A stretch of 47,958 bases of DNA from Parvularcula sp. (GCA_002704915.1 PAIP01000063.1:1-47958), one strand, 5' to 3'; positions 15,431-24,831 are shown, counted from the stretch's first letter. The notes: a model not told the origin generated them from the sequence alone. Made by a program: numbers and translations.

Positions 15431-18379
15431 ATGTTAAGAAAGCGTCTTGCTGGGCGTTTCCTGCGCACCACAATGCTTTCCGGTGTCGCTGCTGCCGCAG
15501 CCATGCCGGCCTTCGCCCAGGACGAGGGTGAAGACGACGTCATCATCGTGTCGGGCACGCGTATTCAACGCGAAGACCTGGCGGCCCCGTCGCCGGTCAC
15601 GACCGTCGATTCCGAACAGCTCGTGCTGACCAATACGGTCAACTCCGAGCAGTTCCTCAACACGCTGCCGCAAGTCATCCCGTCGTTCGACTCCACGTCG
15701 AACAACCCGGGCGACGGCTCTTCGCGCGTCAACCTGCGCGGCCTCGGCACGCAGCGCACGCTCGTCCTCGTCGACGGCGCGCGTTTCGTCGGTCTTGGAC
15801 CGAGCTTCGTTGTCGACCTCAACAACATCCCGGCGGCTCTCGTTGAGCGCATCGACGTCGTCACGGGCGGCGCCTCTGCGGTCTACGGTTCCGACGCCAT
15901 GGCGGGTGTTGTGAACTTCGTTCTGAAAGACGACTTCCAGGGCATTCAGCTCGACGTTTCCGACGAAATGTCTGCTTCTGGCTGGGATGCAAACACCTTC
16001 AACGCGTCCTTGACCCTTGGCGGCGACTTCGCCGACGGTCGCGGCAACGCGGTTGTTTTTGCGTCCTACACCAATCGTGAAGCGCTCTTCCAGGGCGACC
16101 GTGCGTTCTCGCGCGACACGCTTCAGGATCTTGGGCCGGGCGCCACTGAGTTTGGCTTCACCGGTTCGGCCAACATTCCGGGCGCGCTGGTTTCGAACCC
16201 GACCTTCGACAACTTCGGTCTCGACGTTTTCGATGCTAACGGCGTTCGTCAGCCGTCGACGAACACGAACTTCGCGGCGACGGACACCTTCGCCGACGTG
16301 TTCTCCGAATGTTCGGTTGGTTGTACCGGTTTCCGCGTTCTTGACGGCGCCTCCGGCACCGCCGGCGTCCGTCTTGGACCGTCGCCGAACGATACCTTCA
16401 ACTACGCTCCGGACAACTATCTGCAGTTGCCGCAGGAACGCTACAACATTTCCGCGTTCGGCACCTTCGAAATCAACGACCACATCGAGGCCTACGCCCG
16501 CGGCGTGTTCTCCGAAACGGTCGTCGACTCGCAGCTTGCGCCGACACCGGCCGGTCTGTCTGTGACGATCAATCTCGACAACCCGGCGCTTCAGGCTCTG
16601 CCGACGGCGCTGGCGCTGATCGAGGGTTCGGATGCGAATAATGGCGACGGCACGGCGACTGTCTTCTTCACCAAGCGTTACGAAGAAGTCGGCACCCGTA
16701 ACTCGCTTCGCGATACGTCCGGTTTCCAGATCCTGACGGGTCTTCGCGGCGATATCAGCCCGAACTGGTCGTATGACACCTTCTTCAACTTCTCGCGTTC
16801 GACAGTTGTTCAGACGCAAACGGGCAACATCTCTGCTTCTGCGGTTCAGGCGGCGGTCCTTTGCGACGGCGGCCCGACAGCGATTGCAAGCGGCTGTACC
16901 GCCCCTTACATGGACCTCTTTGGCGGTCCTGGCGGTATCTCCCCTGAGGCGGCCACCTTTATCAGCCGCACGGGCGCACAGGTCGACCAGATCGAACAGA
17001 CCCAGTGGGTCGGCTTGCTCGAAGGCAATCTCGATACGATCAAGACCCCTTGGGCCGAAAGCGGCGCCGCAGTGGTCTTCGGTCTCGAATATCGCGAAAA
17101 CTGGGCCAAGTCACAGCCTGACTCGGTTCTGGGTCCGGACGTTCGGGGCTTCAACTCCTCGCTCCCGGTTGGCGGTCGTTACGACGTCTACGAAGCCTTC
17201 ACCGAGATCAACATCCCGCTGATCCAGGGTGTCACGGGCATCGAAAACTTCGGCATCAACGGCGCGTATCGTTATTCCGATTATTCCATCGCGAATGTCG
17301 GTTCGACTCATACGTTTGCCGTTGGCGCCGACTGGGAAGTCGTTCCGGGCTTCCGCGTTCGCGGTCAGTTCCAGCGCGCGGTTCGCGCCCCGAACATCGG
17401 CGAACTGTTCCGGGCTTCTACGAACGGCTTCCCGGGCGCTCAGGACCCGTGTTCCGGCGGCCCGAATGGCAGCTTCTCCGGCGCCACGATCGTCCAGACC
17501 TGTATCGATACGGGTGTTCCCTCCGGCAATGTCGGAACGAACATCCAGCCGAACGGTCAGATCCAGGTCCTCGGCGGCGGCAACCCGAACCTCTTCGAGG
17601 AAACCGCGGATACGTGGACTGTCGGCGCTGTTTGGCAGCCTGAGCAAGTGCCGGGTCTTAACGTCCAGGTCGATTACTACAACATCACGATCGACGACGT
17701 TATCACCCAGTTGGCCTTCCAGACGGTGCTTGATGAATGTCACCTTCAGGGCATCTCGTCTCAGTGCGACATTGTCGCTCAGGGCCGTAACCCAGCAAAC
17801 GGCATTCTCGGTCAGGGCGCGCCCTTCCTGTCGTCGCTCGGCGTGATCAACGCTGCGCAACTGAAAGCCAGCGGCATCGACGGCCGCATCGGCTACAGCT
17901 TCGACATGGGCGAAGGTTCGGTGTCTATCAATTACTACGGCACCTATACCCTCGAAAACAGCCTGCTTCCGTCGCCGACGACAGCGCTCATCGAATGCGC
18001 CGGCTACTTCTCTGGCCAGTGCGGCGAGCCGCTGCCGGAATACAAGCACACGGCTCAGATCGGCTATCTCTGGGGCCCGCTCACCACGAGCGTGCGCTGG
18101 CGTCTGATCGGCGGTGTCGACCTCGATCCGTCGACCTTCCCGACGCCGTCTTCCAGCTTCTCCGATCTGTCGGATGACATCGGCATGTACAACTATCTCG
18201 ATGTCACCATGCAGTATGCTGTGAACGAAAACCTCGACCTTACGGTCGGCGTTCAGAACATCACCGGCAAAGACGCTCCGCTCCTTGGCTCCACGGTCAA
18301 CGAGCAAGCGAACACCTGGCCGGCCACCTACGAAACGCTGGGCCGCCAGCTCTTCGTGGGCGCTTCGGTCCGCTTCTAA
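15431..18379 (+). CDS. TonB-dependent outer-membrane receptor
   Basis: A 982-residue receptor. A signal peptide ends near AAAAAMPAFAQ, followed by a TonB-box-like DDVIIVSGTRI. The plug domain (about 45-175) has VNLRGLGTQRTLVLVDGARF and IDVVTGGASAVYGSDAMAGVVNF. The beta-barrel ends in the outer-membrane signal GRQLFVGASVRF. Several closely spaced cysteine pairs lie in predicted extracellular loops (SECSVGC, DPC...TC, DECHLQGISSQC, ECAGYFSGQC). Codon use is strongly biased to C-ending TTC, AAC and GAC and to CGT, unlike its neighbours, which suggests high expression. GGAGGG precedes the start. Ligand unknown; no riboswitch or Fur-like site was recognised. Confidence 0.95.
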   Translation: MLRKRLAGRFLRTTMLSGVAAAAAMPAFAQDEGEDDVIIVSGTRIQREDLAAPSPVTTVDSEQLVLTNTVNSEQFLNTLPQVIPSFDSTSNNPGDGSSRVNLRGLGTQRTLVLVDGARFVGLGPSFVVDLNNIPAALVERIDVVTGGASAVYGSDAMAGVVNFVLKDDFQGIQLDVSDEMSASGWDANTFNASLTLGGDFADGRGNAVVFASYTNREALFQGDRAFSRDTLQDLGPGATEFGFTGSANIPGALVSNPTFDNFGLDVFDANGVRQPSTNTNFAATDTFADVFSECSVGCTGFRVLDGASGTAGVRLGPSPNDTFNYAPDNYLQLPQERYNISAFGTFEINDHIEAYARGVFSETVVDSQLAPTPAGLSVTINLDNPALQALPTALALIEGSDANNGDGTATVFFTKRYEEVGTRNSLRDTSGFQILTGLRGDISPNWSYDTFFNFSRSTVVQTQTGNISASAVQAAVLCDGGPTAIASGCTAPYMDLFGGPGGISPEAATFISRTGAQVDQIEQTQWVGLLEGNLDTIKTPWAESGAAVVFGLEYRENWAKSQPDSVLGPDVRGFNSSLPVGGRYDVYEAFTEINIPLIQGVTGIENFGINGAYRYSDYSIANVGSTHTFAVGADWEVVPGFRVRGQFQRAVRAPNIGELFRASTNGFPGAQDPCSGGPNGSFSGATIVQTCIDTGVPSGNVGTNIQPNGQIQVLGGGNPNLFEETADTWTVGAVWQPEQVPGLNVQVDYYNITIDDVITQLAFQTVLDECHLQGISSQCDIVAQGRNPANGILGQGAPFLSSLGVINAAQLKASGIDGRIGYSFDMGEGSVSINYYGTYTLENSLLPSPTTALIECAGYFSGQCGEPLPEYKHTAQIGYLWGPLTTSVRWRLIGGVDLDPSTFPTPSSSFSDLSDDIGMYNYLDVTMQYAVNENLDLTVGVQNITGKDAPLLGSTVNEQANTWPATYETLGRQLFVGASVRF

Positions 18380-18404
18380 GCGATCCGAGAGTACTGGACT
18401 TGGG

Positions 18405-18437
18405 AACGGCGGGCTTTGGCCCGCCGTTTTCTTTTTT
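18405..18437 (+). terminator. Rho-independent terminator after the TonB receptor
   Basis: AACGGCGGGC (18405-18414) pairs with GCCCGCCGTT (18419-18428) around TTTG and is followed by TTCTTTTTT. Confidence 0.9.
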
Positions 18438-18497
18438 GAGGCTGTGGCGGCGGTCGCAGCCTTTGCCTTTGCTTCATGGCGCACTAAGACCATAGTA

Positions 18498-19463
18498 ATG
18501 TCATCAGAAACGCTCACTCCGTCGTCTGCTCATTGGCAGGCCTATTGGAGCGCGCCGGAGGGGCGCCGCGCCGCTGTCTCCGGGGACGCGGCCGGCGCTA
18601 TCTTCGATGAAGTCTGGCGGCGTTTTTTAAGGGCTGCATTCGCGAGCAAGACTAATCCCTCTTTTCTCGACCTCGCCTGCGGCGCCGGGGTTGTTCTCGA
18701 ACGCGCCATGGAAGCCATCGATGGCGGGCAGGTTGAGAAGATTCTTTTTGTGGGGCTTGATTTTGCCCCGTCCGCAGCCGCTGCGATCGCCCGCAAGACG
18801 GCGCCGGACGAAGCCATTGTTGCGGGCGTCGCCGCAACCGCTGATACAATTCCTTTCAGCGACGGCGTTTTTGATATCGTCGTCAGCCAGTTCGGACTGG
18901 AATATGCCGGCCTGGGCGCATTCGATGAAGCAGCGCGCGTCCTGGCACCTGGCGCCGCTTTCCAGTTTGTCGTTCATTACAAAGACGGCGCCATCTACCG
19001 TGAATGTTGCGAAAATCGCCGGGTTCTCGACGCGATTTTGGAAAGTGGTTTCTTCGAAACGATCATCGCGGCTATCCGCGGCCCTGATCACGATGGCGCC
19101 ATTGCAAAGCTCAACTCGATTTTCGATAGCCTCAAACGCCTGCTCGAAGGCGACAGGGTGGCTGCAAAAGAAATGCTGGGACGTCTTCTGTCGGATGCGG
19201 CGCGCCTGGTTGCTCGGCGTCAAGCCTATCATCCCGATGAGGCTGTGGCGTGGTGCGAGGCCATGCGCAACGAACTCGCGCTTTACGAGGGACGCATGCG
19301 GGCCATGACGCAAAGCGCGCTCGACCGGGCCGGCATTGAGGCTGCGCGGAACCGTCTTTTGGCGCAGAACCCATCGATCTTTCGGCCTGAGGTGAACGCA
19401 TTAACGCCGCAAGGATCGTCCATACCGGCCGCATGGCTTCTCAAAACGCCCGATCGGGCATGA
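18498..19463 (+). CDS. Class I SAM-dependent methyltransferase
   Basis: A 321-residue protein. The Rossmann methyltransferase core has motif I FLDLACGAGVVLE near residue 52, an acidic residue after strand 2 (FVGLDFAP), and the post-motif stretch IPFSDGVFDIVVSQFGLEYA. The last 150 residues are helical and not recognised; they may form the substrate domain. The ATG at 18498 follows the receptor terminator; the open frame further left overlaps the receptor gene and is not family-like. It seems to be a separate transcript. Substrate unknown; its place next to TPR-linked modifying enzymes is noted in the findings. Confidence 0.85.
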   Translation: MSSETLTPSSAHWQAYWSAPEGRRAAVSGDAAGAIFDEVWRRFLRAAFASKTNPSFLDLACGAGVVLERAMEAIDGGQVEKILFVGLDFAPSAAAAIARKTAPDEAIVAGVAATADTIPFSDGVFDIVVSQFGLEYAGLGAFDEAARVLAPGAAFQFVVHYKDGAIYRECCENRRVLDAILESGFFETIIAAIRGPDHDGAIAKLNSIFDSLKRLLEGDRVAAKEMLGRLLSDAARLVARRQAYHPDEAVAWCEAMRNELALYEGRMRAMTQSALDRAGIEAARNRLLAQNPSIFRPEVNALTPQGSSIPAAWLLKTPDRA

Positions 19464-19466
19464 AAA

Positions 19467-19491
19467 CGCCGCCCTTTTTTTAAGGGCGGCG
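19467..19491. terminator. Hairpin terminator between convergent genes
   Basis: CGCCGCCCTT (19467-19476) pairs with AAGGGCGGCG (19482-19491). Read on the minus strand it is followed by TTTT, which suits the end of the ahpD transcript. It can also stop the methyltransferase transcript. Confidence 0.75.
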
Positions 19492-19516
19492 TAAAGCCAT
19501 AAAGCAAAAATTTACA

Positions 19517-20041
19517 TCAGGCGGCTTCCGCGCGAAGCACGGCGCCGGCGGCGTTCACCGCGGCGGCTATCCTGAGCGCTGTCTGCACCTGATCGGCCGA
19601 AAGGCCGCCTTTGCGCACGACTTTTTCATGGGAATCGAGACACATGCCGCACCCATTGATGGCGGACACGGCAAGCGACCAGAGTTCAAAATCCACTTTC
19701 TCAACACCAGGGCTGCCGATCACATTCATGCGCAGCTTCGCCGGCATCTTTTGATATTCATCCGTGCTCATCAAATGAGTGGCGCGATAATAAACATTAT
19801 TCATCGCCATGATCGCGGCGGCGGCGCGGGCGGCGGTCGCCGCTTCCGGGCTCAGCTTGTCAGCCGTTTCATCCGTAATCGCCTTGATGACCGCACTATT
19901 GCCGGTCGCCATGGCGGCTGCGAGAAACGCGCCCCATTTCTGCTGGTCGCTGAGCGAGGTTTCGCTCGCCAGCGTGCCGAGATTAAGGCGAATATCTTTT
20001 GCGTAATCGGGAATCTCATCCCGCAAAGCGTCAATGCTCAT
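19517..20041 (-). CDS. ahpD: Alkyl hydroperoxide reductase AhpD (CMD family)
   Basis: A 174-residue AhpD. The catalytic set known from Mycobacterium AhpD is present: Glu119 (DFELWSL), Cys131 and Cys134 (NGCGMC) and His138 (DSHE). AhpD passes electrons from lipoylated proteins to the peroxiredoxin AhpC. The start is seven bases after the TPR-sulfotransferase stop, with AAGGATAAG as ribosome binding site spanning that stop, so the two are probably translationally linked. ahpC is further upstream on the same strand. Confidence 0.93.
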   Translation of the reverse strand: MSIDALRDEIPDYAKDIRLNLGTLASETSLSDQQKWGAFLAAAMATGNSAVIKAITDETADKLSPEAATAARAAAAIMAMNNVYYRATHLMSTDEYQKMPAKLRMNVIGSPGVEKVDFELWSLAVSAINGCGMCLDSHEKVVRKGGLSADQVQTALRIAAAVNAAGAVLRAEAA

Positions 20042-20048
20042 GATGGTC

Positions 20049-22055
20049 TTATCCTTTTCCTTTTTGCAGCGCGCCGGTTTCGAGATCGACGCCTTGTTTT
20101 GTCAGTGCGGCGCGCAATGGCTCAAGATAGGCGTCGTAAGGGGAGGTGGAATTGAGGTGTTCCGGCGAAGGCGGCTTTCTCACCTGCGCCGCGCTGAAGG
20201 TGATGACGGTGCGGTCCTGTTTGTAATACTCAAGACAGGCCTGATCCCATTCAAGGCCGCAAAAAGCCACAAGCCTTCGGATTTCCTTGTCGAAATTACG
20301 AACAAGATCCTCATACTGAACAAAAGTGAAGCTGTCGCCCAATGTCCCCCGCCAGTGTTCGGTAAGGCGGGCATATTGTGCATAATAATGGCCGATTTCA
20401 TCCAGCGCATTGGAGAACTGCCAGCCGGAGGTGAAATTGCGCCGGTATATGGAAAAGCCGACCTCAACCGGGTTGCGGCGTATATGGATAATGCGCGCCT
20501 CGGGAAAGACTTGCCGAATCAATCCGACGCTTAAGAAATTGGTCGGCTGTTTGTCGGTGATGAACGGCGCCTGCGCAACGTCGTAATCGCGCAGTTCCTT
20601 CAGGTAGCCCTCGCGAAAAGCGGTCAACAGATCGTTCGGAATAGGACCGCCGTTCCATCCTGATTGGCGCGTCCAGGCGAAAAACTCGTCAAGCGCAAAG
20701 GGCATATAGGGTAGCTCGCCGCCGCTTGCCGTTTTGGGATGCGCGGATATGGCGCTGTCGAGCAGGGTGGTGCCAGATCGCGGCATGCCGACGATAAAAA
20801 TAGGGACGGGTTCCCGGGGAGAGGTCGTCGGGGGCGCAATGTCACGCGGGAAAAAACGAATGATATTGTCGACATAGGCTTCCTGGCGCGCGGGGTCGTA
20901 ACGCGCGGCTTTATCAATCTCGCCGATATCGTGTTTGAGTTTGTTGGCGGCCGCCCAGGCCTCAAAAGCGCCTTGCCGCTCTTTTTTCTGATGCAGGGCG
21001 TCACCCGCGGCGTAATAGGCCATTGCGCGATGTTTCGGACCCTGCCGCGTATCCTCGCCGATGCGTTTTAGCTGGCCGATCTCCGCATCTGTCAGTTTTG
21101 AGCCGGCGGCGAGGGTGAGCTCTGCAAAAGCTTCCGCATTATTGGGGTCGCTCGCAACCGCCTTGCGGGCATAGACCGCTGCATTATCGAAGTCGCCGAG
21201 AAAATTCAGATAGCGGGCCAGGCCGCCGGCGGCGGCGCTGTGACCGGGGTTAAGCTCAAGCGCTTTTTTATAATAGTCCGCAGCTTCTTCGAGTTTGCGC
21301 GACCAGATGAGATATTTTCCAAGCGTCGCCAGGTGGTCCGCCTTGGGCGGCGTTTTCTCGGCAAGCGGACGGTAAACTTCCACCGCTTTTTTGTAATGCC
21401 CGTTTTGCGCGTGAGCGTATGCAAGCGCCACGCGCGGCGCCTCTTCATTCGGGGCTGCGCTGAGGGCCGCTTCCGCAGATACGGCGAGGGCCTGCCAATC
21501 GTTTTTCTGACGGGCGATATGGGTGCGCAGCATGAGCGCTTGCGGATGACCGGGCGCCGCCTGTTCGAAGACATCCAGCGCCGCCAGCGCGCGATCATAT
21601 TGACCGGACTCGTAAGCCGCGCCTGCGAGGCGCAGCGACAATACCGGATGCGGCTGTATCGAGAGCGCTTTTTCAAGCGCGTCGGCGGCGGCGGTATAAT
21701 CCTCCATTTTCCCAGCGAGATCGCCGAGACGGCCCCAACATTCGAACCGGTCTGGCGCCGCCGTTGCGGCCGTCTCCGCCTGCTCGCGCGCTGAGGGAAG
21801 ATCGCCTTCGCGTTCTAAAAGGACGGAATAATTCAGAAGGAAGCGCCAATAGTGTGGCGCGCTTTCAAGGGCGCGAATGACAAGAGGCCGGGCGGCGGCG
21901 AGATCCCCTGTTTCAGCCAGCGACACGCCCAGAAGACTGGCGGCCTCTGCATCGCCCGGATTTTCAGAGAGGATGTCGCGGCTCAGCCGGATGGCGGTTT
22001 GGTCATCGCCGTTCAGCCGTGCGGCCAGGGCCTGTTCCAGCATGGGGTTTGTCAT
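20049..22055 (-). CDS. TPR-containing sulfotransferase
   Basis: A 668-residue protein. Residues 1-380 are TPR units ([48 protein letters not shown]). A C-terminal sulfotransferase domain begins at about 415, with the 5'-phosphosulfate loop [14 protein letters not shown] near residue 424 and a 3'-phosphate-binding region [18 protein letters not shown]. It would move sulfate from PAPS to a protein, glycan or small molecule chosen by the TPR part. No signal peptide or membrane segment is seen. I chose the ATG at 22055: a TTG at 22064 lies inside the ahpC terminator tract, and an ATG at 22043 is also possible. It sits between ahpC and ahpD, which is unusual. Confidence 0.88.
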   Translation of the reverse strand: MTNPMLEQALAARLNGDDQTAIRLSRDILSENPGDAEAASLLGVSLAETGDLAAARPLVIRALESAPHYWRFLLNYSVLLEREGDLPSAREQAETAATAAPDRFECWGRLGDLAGKMEDYTAAADALEKALSIQPHPVLSLRLAGAAYESGQYDRALAALDVFEQAAPGHPQALMLRTHIARQKNDWQALAVSAEAALSAAPNEEAPRVALAYAHAQNGHYKKAVEVYRPLAEKTPPKADHLATLGKYLIWSRKLEEAADYYKKALELNPGHSAAAGGLARYLNFLGDFDNAAVYARKAVASDPNNAEAFAELTLAAGSKLTDAEIGQLKRIGEDTRQGPKHRAMAYYAAGDALHQKKERQGAFEAWAAANKLKHDIGEIDKAARYDPARQEAYVDNIIRFFPRDIAPPTTSPREPVPIFIVGMPRSGTTLLDSAISAHPKTASGGELPYMPFALDEFFAWTRQSGWNGGPIPNDLLTAFREGYLKELRDYDVAQAPFITDKQPTNFLSVGLIRQVFPEARIIHIRRNPVEVGFSIYRRNFTSGWQFSNALDEIGHYYAQYARLTEHWRGTLGDSFTFVQYEDLVRNFDKEIRRLVAFCGLEWDQACLEYYKQDRTVITFSAAQVRKPPSPEHLNSTSPYDAYLEPLRAALTKQGVDLETGALQKGKG

Positions 22056-22060
22056 TGGGG

Positions 22061-22103
22061 TCAAAAAAATCCGGAAGGGGCGAAGGATCGCCCCTTCCGG
22101 ATT
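22061..22103 (-). terminator. Strong terminator of ahpC
   Basis: A perfect 15-bp stem (22068-22082 with 22089-22103) with a 6-base loop. On the minus strand it is followed by seven T. It lies between the ahpC stop and the sulfotransferase start, so the downstream genes get only readthrough or a separate promoter. Confidence 0.9.
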
Positions 22104-22112
22104 ATGTGGAAG

Positions 22113-22658
22113 TTACAGCGTATCGCCGCCAACCGGGCGGTTGCAGGCGCAGAGTTCGTCTGTCTGCAGGCCGTCAAGAATACGCAGTGTTTCCTGCGGA
22201 TTACGGCCGACATTGAGGCCATTCACCGTCACGTGCTGAATGACGCCATGCGGGTCGACGATGTAGGTCGCGCGCAGCGCCACGCCTTCCGGGGCGCGAA
22301 TGCCAAGCCCGTCGATCAGGGAGCCCGTGGTGTCGGCGAATTGCCAGGCCGGGTGTTTGTCGAGATCGGGATGATCGCGGCGCCAGGCGAGCTTGCAGAA
22401 CTCGTTATCCGAGCTGCCGCCCATCACGACCGCGTCACGGTCGGCGAATTCTTTGTTAAGGCGGCCGAATTCAGCGATTTCCGTCGGGCAGATGAAGGTG
22501 AAGTCCTTCGGATAGAAATAGATTATCTTCCATTTGCCCGAGAAGCTGTCCTGGGTGATGTCTTCGAATGCGGACTCACCGCCTTCTTCATGGGTGTTAA
22601 AGCCGGGCTTGACCCCGACTACGGAAAAATCGGGAAGCTTGTCGCCAACGCCTAACAT
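22113..22658 (-). CDS. ahpC: Peroxiredoxin AhpC
   Basis: A 181-residue 2-Cys peroxiredoxin of the AhpC type that works with AhpD. The peroxidatic Cys57 is in DFTFICPTEIAEF; resolving cysteines are Cys170 and Cys172 in DELCACNRP. It reduces hydrogen peroxide and organic peroxides in the cytoplasm. The start at 22658 has GGAGA six bases upstream; the longer reading to 22724 has no such site. It is divergent from oxyR, the classic arrangement for OxyR-controlled peroxide defence, and ends at a strong terminator. Confidence 0.95.
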   Translation of the reverse strand: MLGVGDKLPDFSVVGVKPGFNTHEEGGESAFEDITQDSFSGKWKIIYFYPKDFTFICPTEIAEFGRLNKEFADRDAVVMGGSSDNEFCKLAWRRDHPDLDKHPAWQFADTTGSLIDGLGIRAPEGVALRATYIVDPHGVIQHVTVNGLNVGRNPQETLRILDGLQTDELCACNRPVGGDTL

Positions 22659-22813
22659 GCATGTCTCCTTTTTTGCGTGTTGAGAATTATGAAACTCGTA
22701 AAGGACCCTAAGCGAGAGGGCCATGAGTGGCTAGATAACGTTCTTGGAAAATTAATCAAATAGATTATATTCGTGAATTATATCGATTTAGGCGATCAAA
22801 AAAGGTCAATAAA
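22659..22813. promoter_or_regulatory. oxyR-ahpC divergent control region with AT-rich dyad
   Basis: This 155-bp gap is much richer in A+T than its surroundings. An imperfect dyad centred on TTCGTGAA (22770-22777) is flanked by ATTATA and TTATAT (about 22763-22783) and has ATAG-like elements. It lies where OxyR would bind. It does not match the full E. coli OxyR consensus, so the assignment is from position. Confidence 0.4.
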
Positions 22814-23710
22814 ATGACGCCCTTACCGACATTGCGTCAGTTGCAGTTTTTCATGGCGCTGGTGCGCCGGGAATCTTTTTCCAAGGCGGCCGAGGACTGT
22901 TTTGTGTCGCAGTCGACCTTGTCCTCCGCCATCAAGGAGATGGAAGCGCTGATGAATCAGCAATTGGTGGACCGGTCGACCCGGTCTTTTGCGCTGACCC
23001 CGGCGGGGGAGGAGGTTGCGGCGCGGGCGCCGGCGCTTTTGGCTGGCGCGGAGGACCTTGTGCGCGCGGCGAGCGGCAGGCGGCCCCTCGAAGGTCCCTT
23101 CACGCTGGGCGTCATCCCGACGATTGCGCCTTTTATTCTTCCAAGAGCCGCGAAAGCCTTCAAAAAGGCGTTCCCGAAGCTCGAGCTATATTTGCGCGAG
23201 GATCTGACCGCGACCCTTGCGGAGCGTCTTGCGGCCGGCCTCGTGGATGCGGCGATCCTCGCTTTCCCATACGACCTTCCTGGTATCGATTCGGTGGAGA
23301 TCGGCGTCGACCCTTTCTGGTTCGCCTGCGCGCCGGATCATCCGCTTGCGGAGAAAAAGAAACTGAAGCGCGACGATATTAATGGCTGCGAACTGCTGTT
23401 GCTCGAAGACGGTCATTGTCTTCGCGAACACGCAATTGACGCCTGCGAATTGCGGGACCGGGACGCGGCGGCCTCCTTTGGCGGCACCAGTCTTTTCACG
23501 CTGGCGCAAATGACGAAATCGGGGCTCGGGGCGACCTTGTTGCCTGATATGGCGGTTAAGGATGGCCTTGCCAAAAGCGCCGGCCTGAAAGTCATTCCTT
23601 TCACGGATCCTGCGCCCGTGCGCACGATCGGCGTCGCCTGGCGGCGTGGATCGGGCCGAAAGGAAGAGGCGATGGCGCTCGCCGAAGAGCTGAAAAAAAT
23701 CTTCGCCTAG
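22814..23710 (+). CDS. oxyR: Peroxide-sensing LysR regulator OxyR
   Basis: A 298-residue LysR protein with an N-terminal helix-turn-helix (residues 5-65). The two redox cysteines of OxyR are present with correct spacing: Cys202 and Cys211 in EDGHCLREHAIDAC, matching Cys199 and Cys208 in E. coli. Peroxide would form a disulfide between them and switch the protein to activation. The gene is divergent from ahpC, its likely target. Its stop overlaps the stop of the convergent AI-2E permease gene. Confidence 0.95.
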   Translation: MTPLPTLRQLQFFMALVRRESFSKAAEDCFVSQSTLSSAIKEMEALMNQQLVDRSTRSFALTPAGEEVAARAPALLAGAEDLVRAASGRRPLEGPFTLGVIPTIAPFILPRAAKAFKKAFPKLELYLREDLTATLAERLAAGLVDAAILAFPYDLPGIDSVEIGVDPFWFACAPDHPLAEKKKLKRDDINGCELLLLEDGHCLREHAIDACELRDRDAAASFGGTSLFTLAQMTKSGLGATLLPDMAVKDGLAKSAGLKVIPFTDPAPVRTIGVAWRRGSGRKEEAMALAEELKKIFA

Positions 23711-24831
23711 GCTGCTTCGGGGGCGATGGGCGCGTGTTTCATGGGCGCGATCTCGCCATTGTCCGACATCATGACCGCAACAGGCCGGGTCGGCCGGAAT
23801 TGAGACAGGACGATCATCACCGTCACGGTAATGGGCACGCTCAACAGCAATCCTGCAAAGCCCCATAAAGAGCCCCAGACGCTCAGGGAAAAAAGAATGA
23901 CCAGCGGGCTCAAGTTTAGCGAGCGTCCGACAATACGCGGTTCAATGCCGTTGGACATGACCTGTTCCGCGCCGATGAGGCTCACAGCGGCGATCAGCGC
24001 CATGCGGGCGCCGCCGCCATCGGGCTGAACCAGGCTGAGAAGGACGGGCAGGGTGATCGCCGACGCCGCGCCGAAGATCGGGATATAATTCAGGACGAAA
24101 ATGAGCAGCGCCCAGAAGCCCGCAAACTGCACGCCAATGATCAGCATAATCGCATAGCTCATGCTCGCGGTGACGAGATTGGAGAGCGTTTTTACGGTGA
24201 TATACTGGCGCACCATGACGCCGATATCGGCGATCGTCTCATTAATCGCGTTGCGCTGGCGTTCATCGGCGCCGAGAAGGCTGATCTTGTTGAAGATGCG
24301 GGCCCGTTCGATCAGCATGAAGACGAGATAGAGAAAAACCGTGATGAAGGTCAGAAAATTCGACGTCAGTCCCCGGAGGCTGCCGGCGGCCTGGGAAAGC
24401 AGCGGGCGGATCAGCCCCAGGGCCGATTGCTGGATCTGCTCCATGCCGCCGAGAAGCTCGGGCGGCAGAAAGCTGCTGGTGCGGAAAAACTCAATCACGT
24501 CGCCGGCGAGGGCTTCCAGTCGCTGCTCATAGCTCGGCCAGGCGGTCAGCAGCGTTTCCACATTGGAGCGAATGATCTCGACGAAAAGCACCATGCCGGC
24601 GCCGATCAACACAAAAGCGAAAAGATAGCCGACCCAGTCCGGCATGTAATTGCCGATCACGGGAATGCGTTTCACATTCTCCTTCAGGGTGAAAATCAGG
24701 AAGCCGAGAAAGACGGCGACGACGAAGGGAATGAGGACGCCCCGGCCCACATAAAGGATGAAGCCGAACAGAACGGCGATGGCGAGGCTGTAAAAAGTGC
24801 GGGCCATGCCGAGCCCTTGCGCATGCGCCAT
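23707..24831 (-). CDS. AI-2E family transporter (UPF0118/PerM-like permease)
   Basis: A 374-residue membrane protein with the family layout: two or three N-terminal segments, a soluble central part (about residues 85-150, EQRLEALAGDVIEFFR), then more membrane segments. Family motifs include FVLNYIPIFGAASAITLPVLL and EPRIVGRSLNLSPLVILFSL. Family members export small molecules or ions (AI-2 in TqsA, Na+/H+ in others); the substrate here is unknown. The start at 24831 has AAGGAAA upstream and gives a normal N-terminus; an ATG at 24921 would add an odd 30-residue extension. Confidence 0.9.
   Translation of the reverse strand: MAHAQGLGMARTFYSLAIAVLFGFILYVGRGVLIPFVVAVFLGFLIFTLKENVKRIPVIGNYMPDWVGYLFAFVLIGAGMVLFVEIIRSNVETLLTAWPSYEQRLEALAGDVIEFFRTSSFLPPELLGGMEQIQQSALGLIRPLLSQAAGSLRGLTSNFLTFITVFLYLVFMLIERARIFNKISLLGADERQRNAINETIADIGVMVRQYITVKTLSNLVTASMSYAIMLIIGVQFAGFWALLIFVLNYIPIFGAASAITLPVLLSLVQPDGGGARMALIAAVSLIGAEQVMSNGIEPRIVGRSLNLSPLVILFSLSVWGSLWGFAGLLLSVPITVTVMIVLSQFRPTRPVAVMMSDNGEIAPMKHAPIAPEAA

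Noticed and set aside
15434-16819. A 461-codon open frame on the minus strand opposite the TonB receptor
   Set aside because: It is a shadow of the receptor's biased codon use: arginine- and valine-rich, no domain, no ribosome binding site. The same holds for 17111-18517 on minus.
22056-22064. TTG start for the TPR-sulfotransferase
   Set aside because: The codon lies in the T tract of the ahpC terminator; the ATG at 22055 is more likely.
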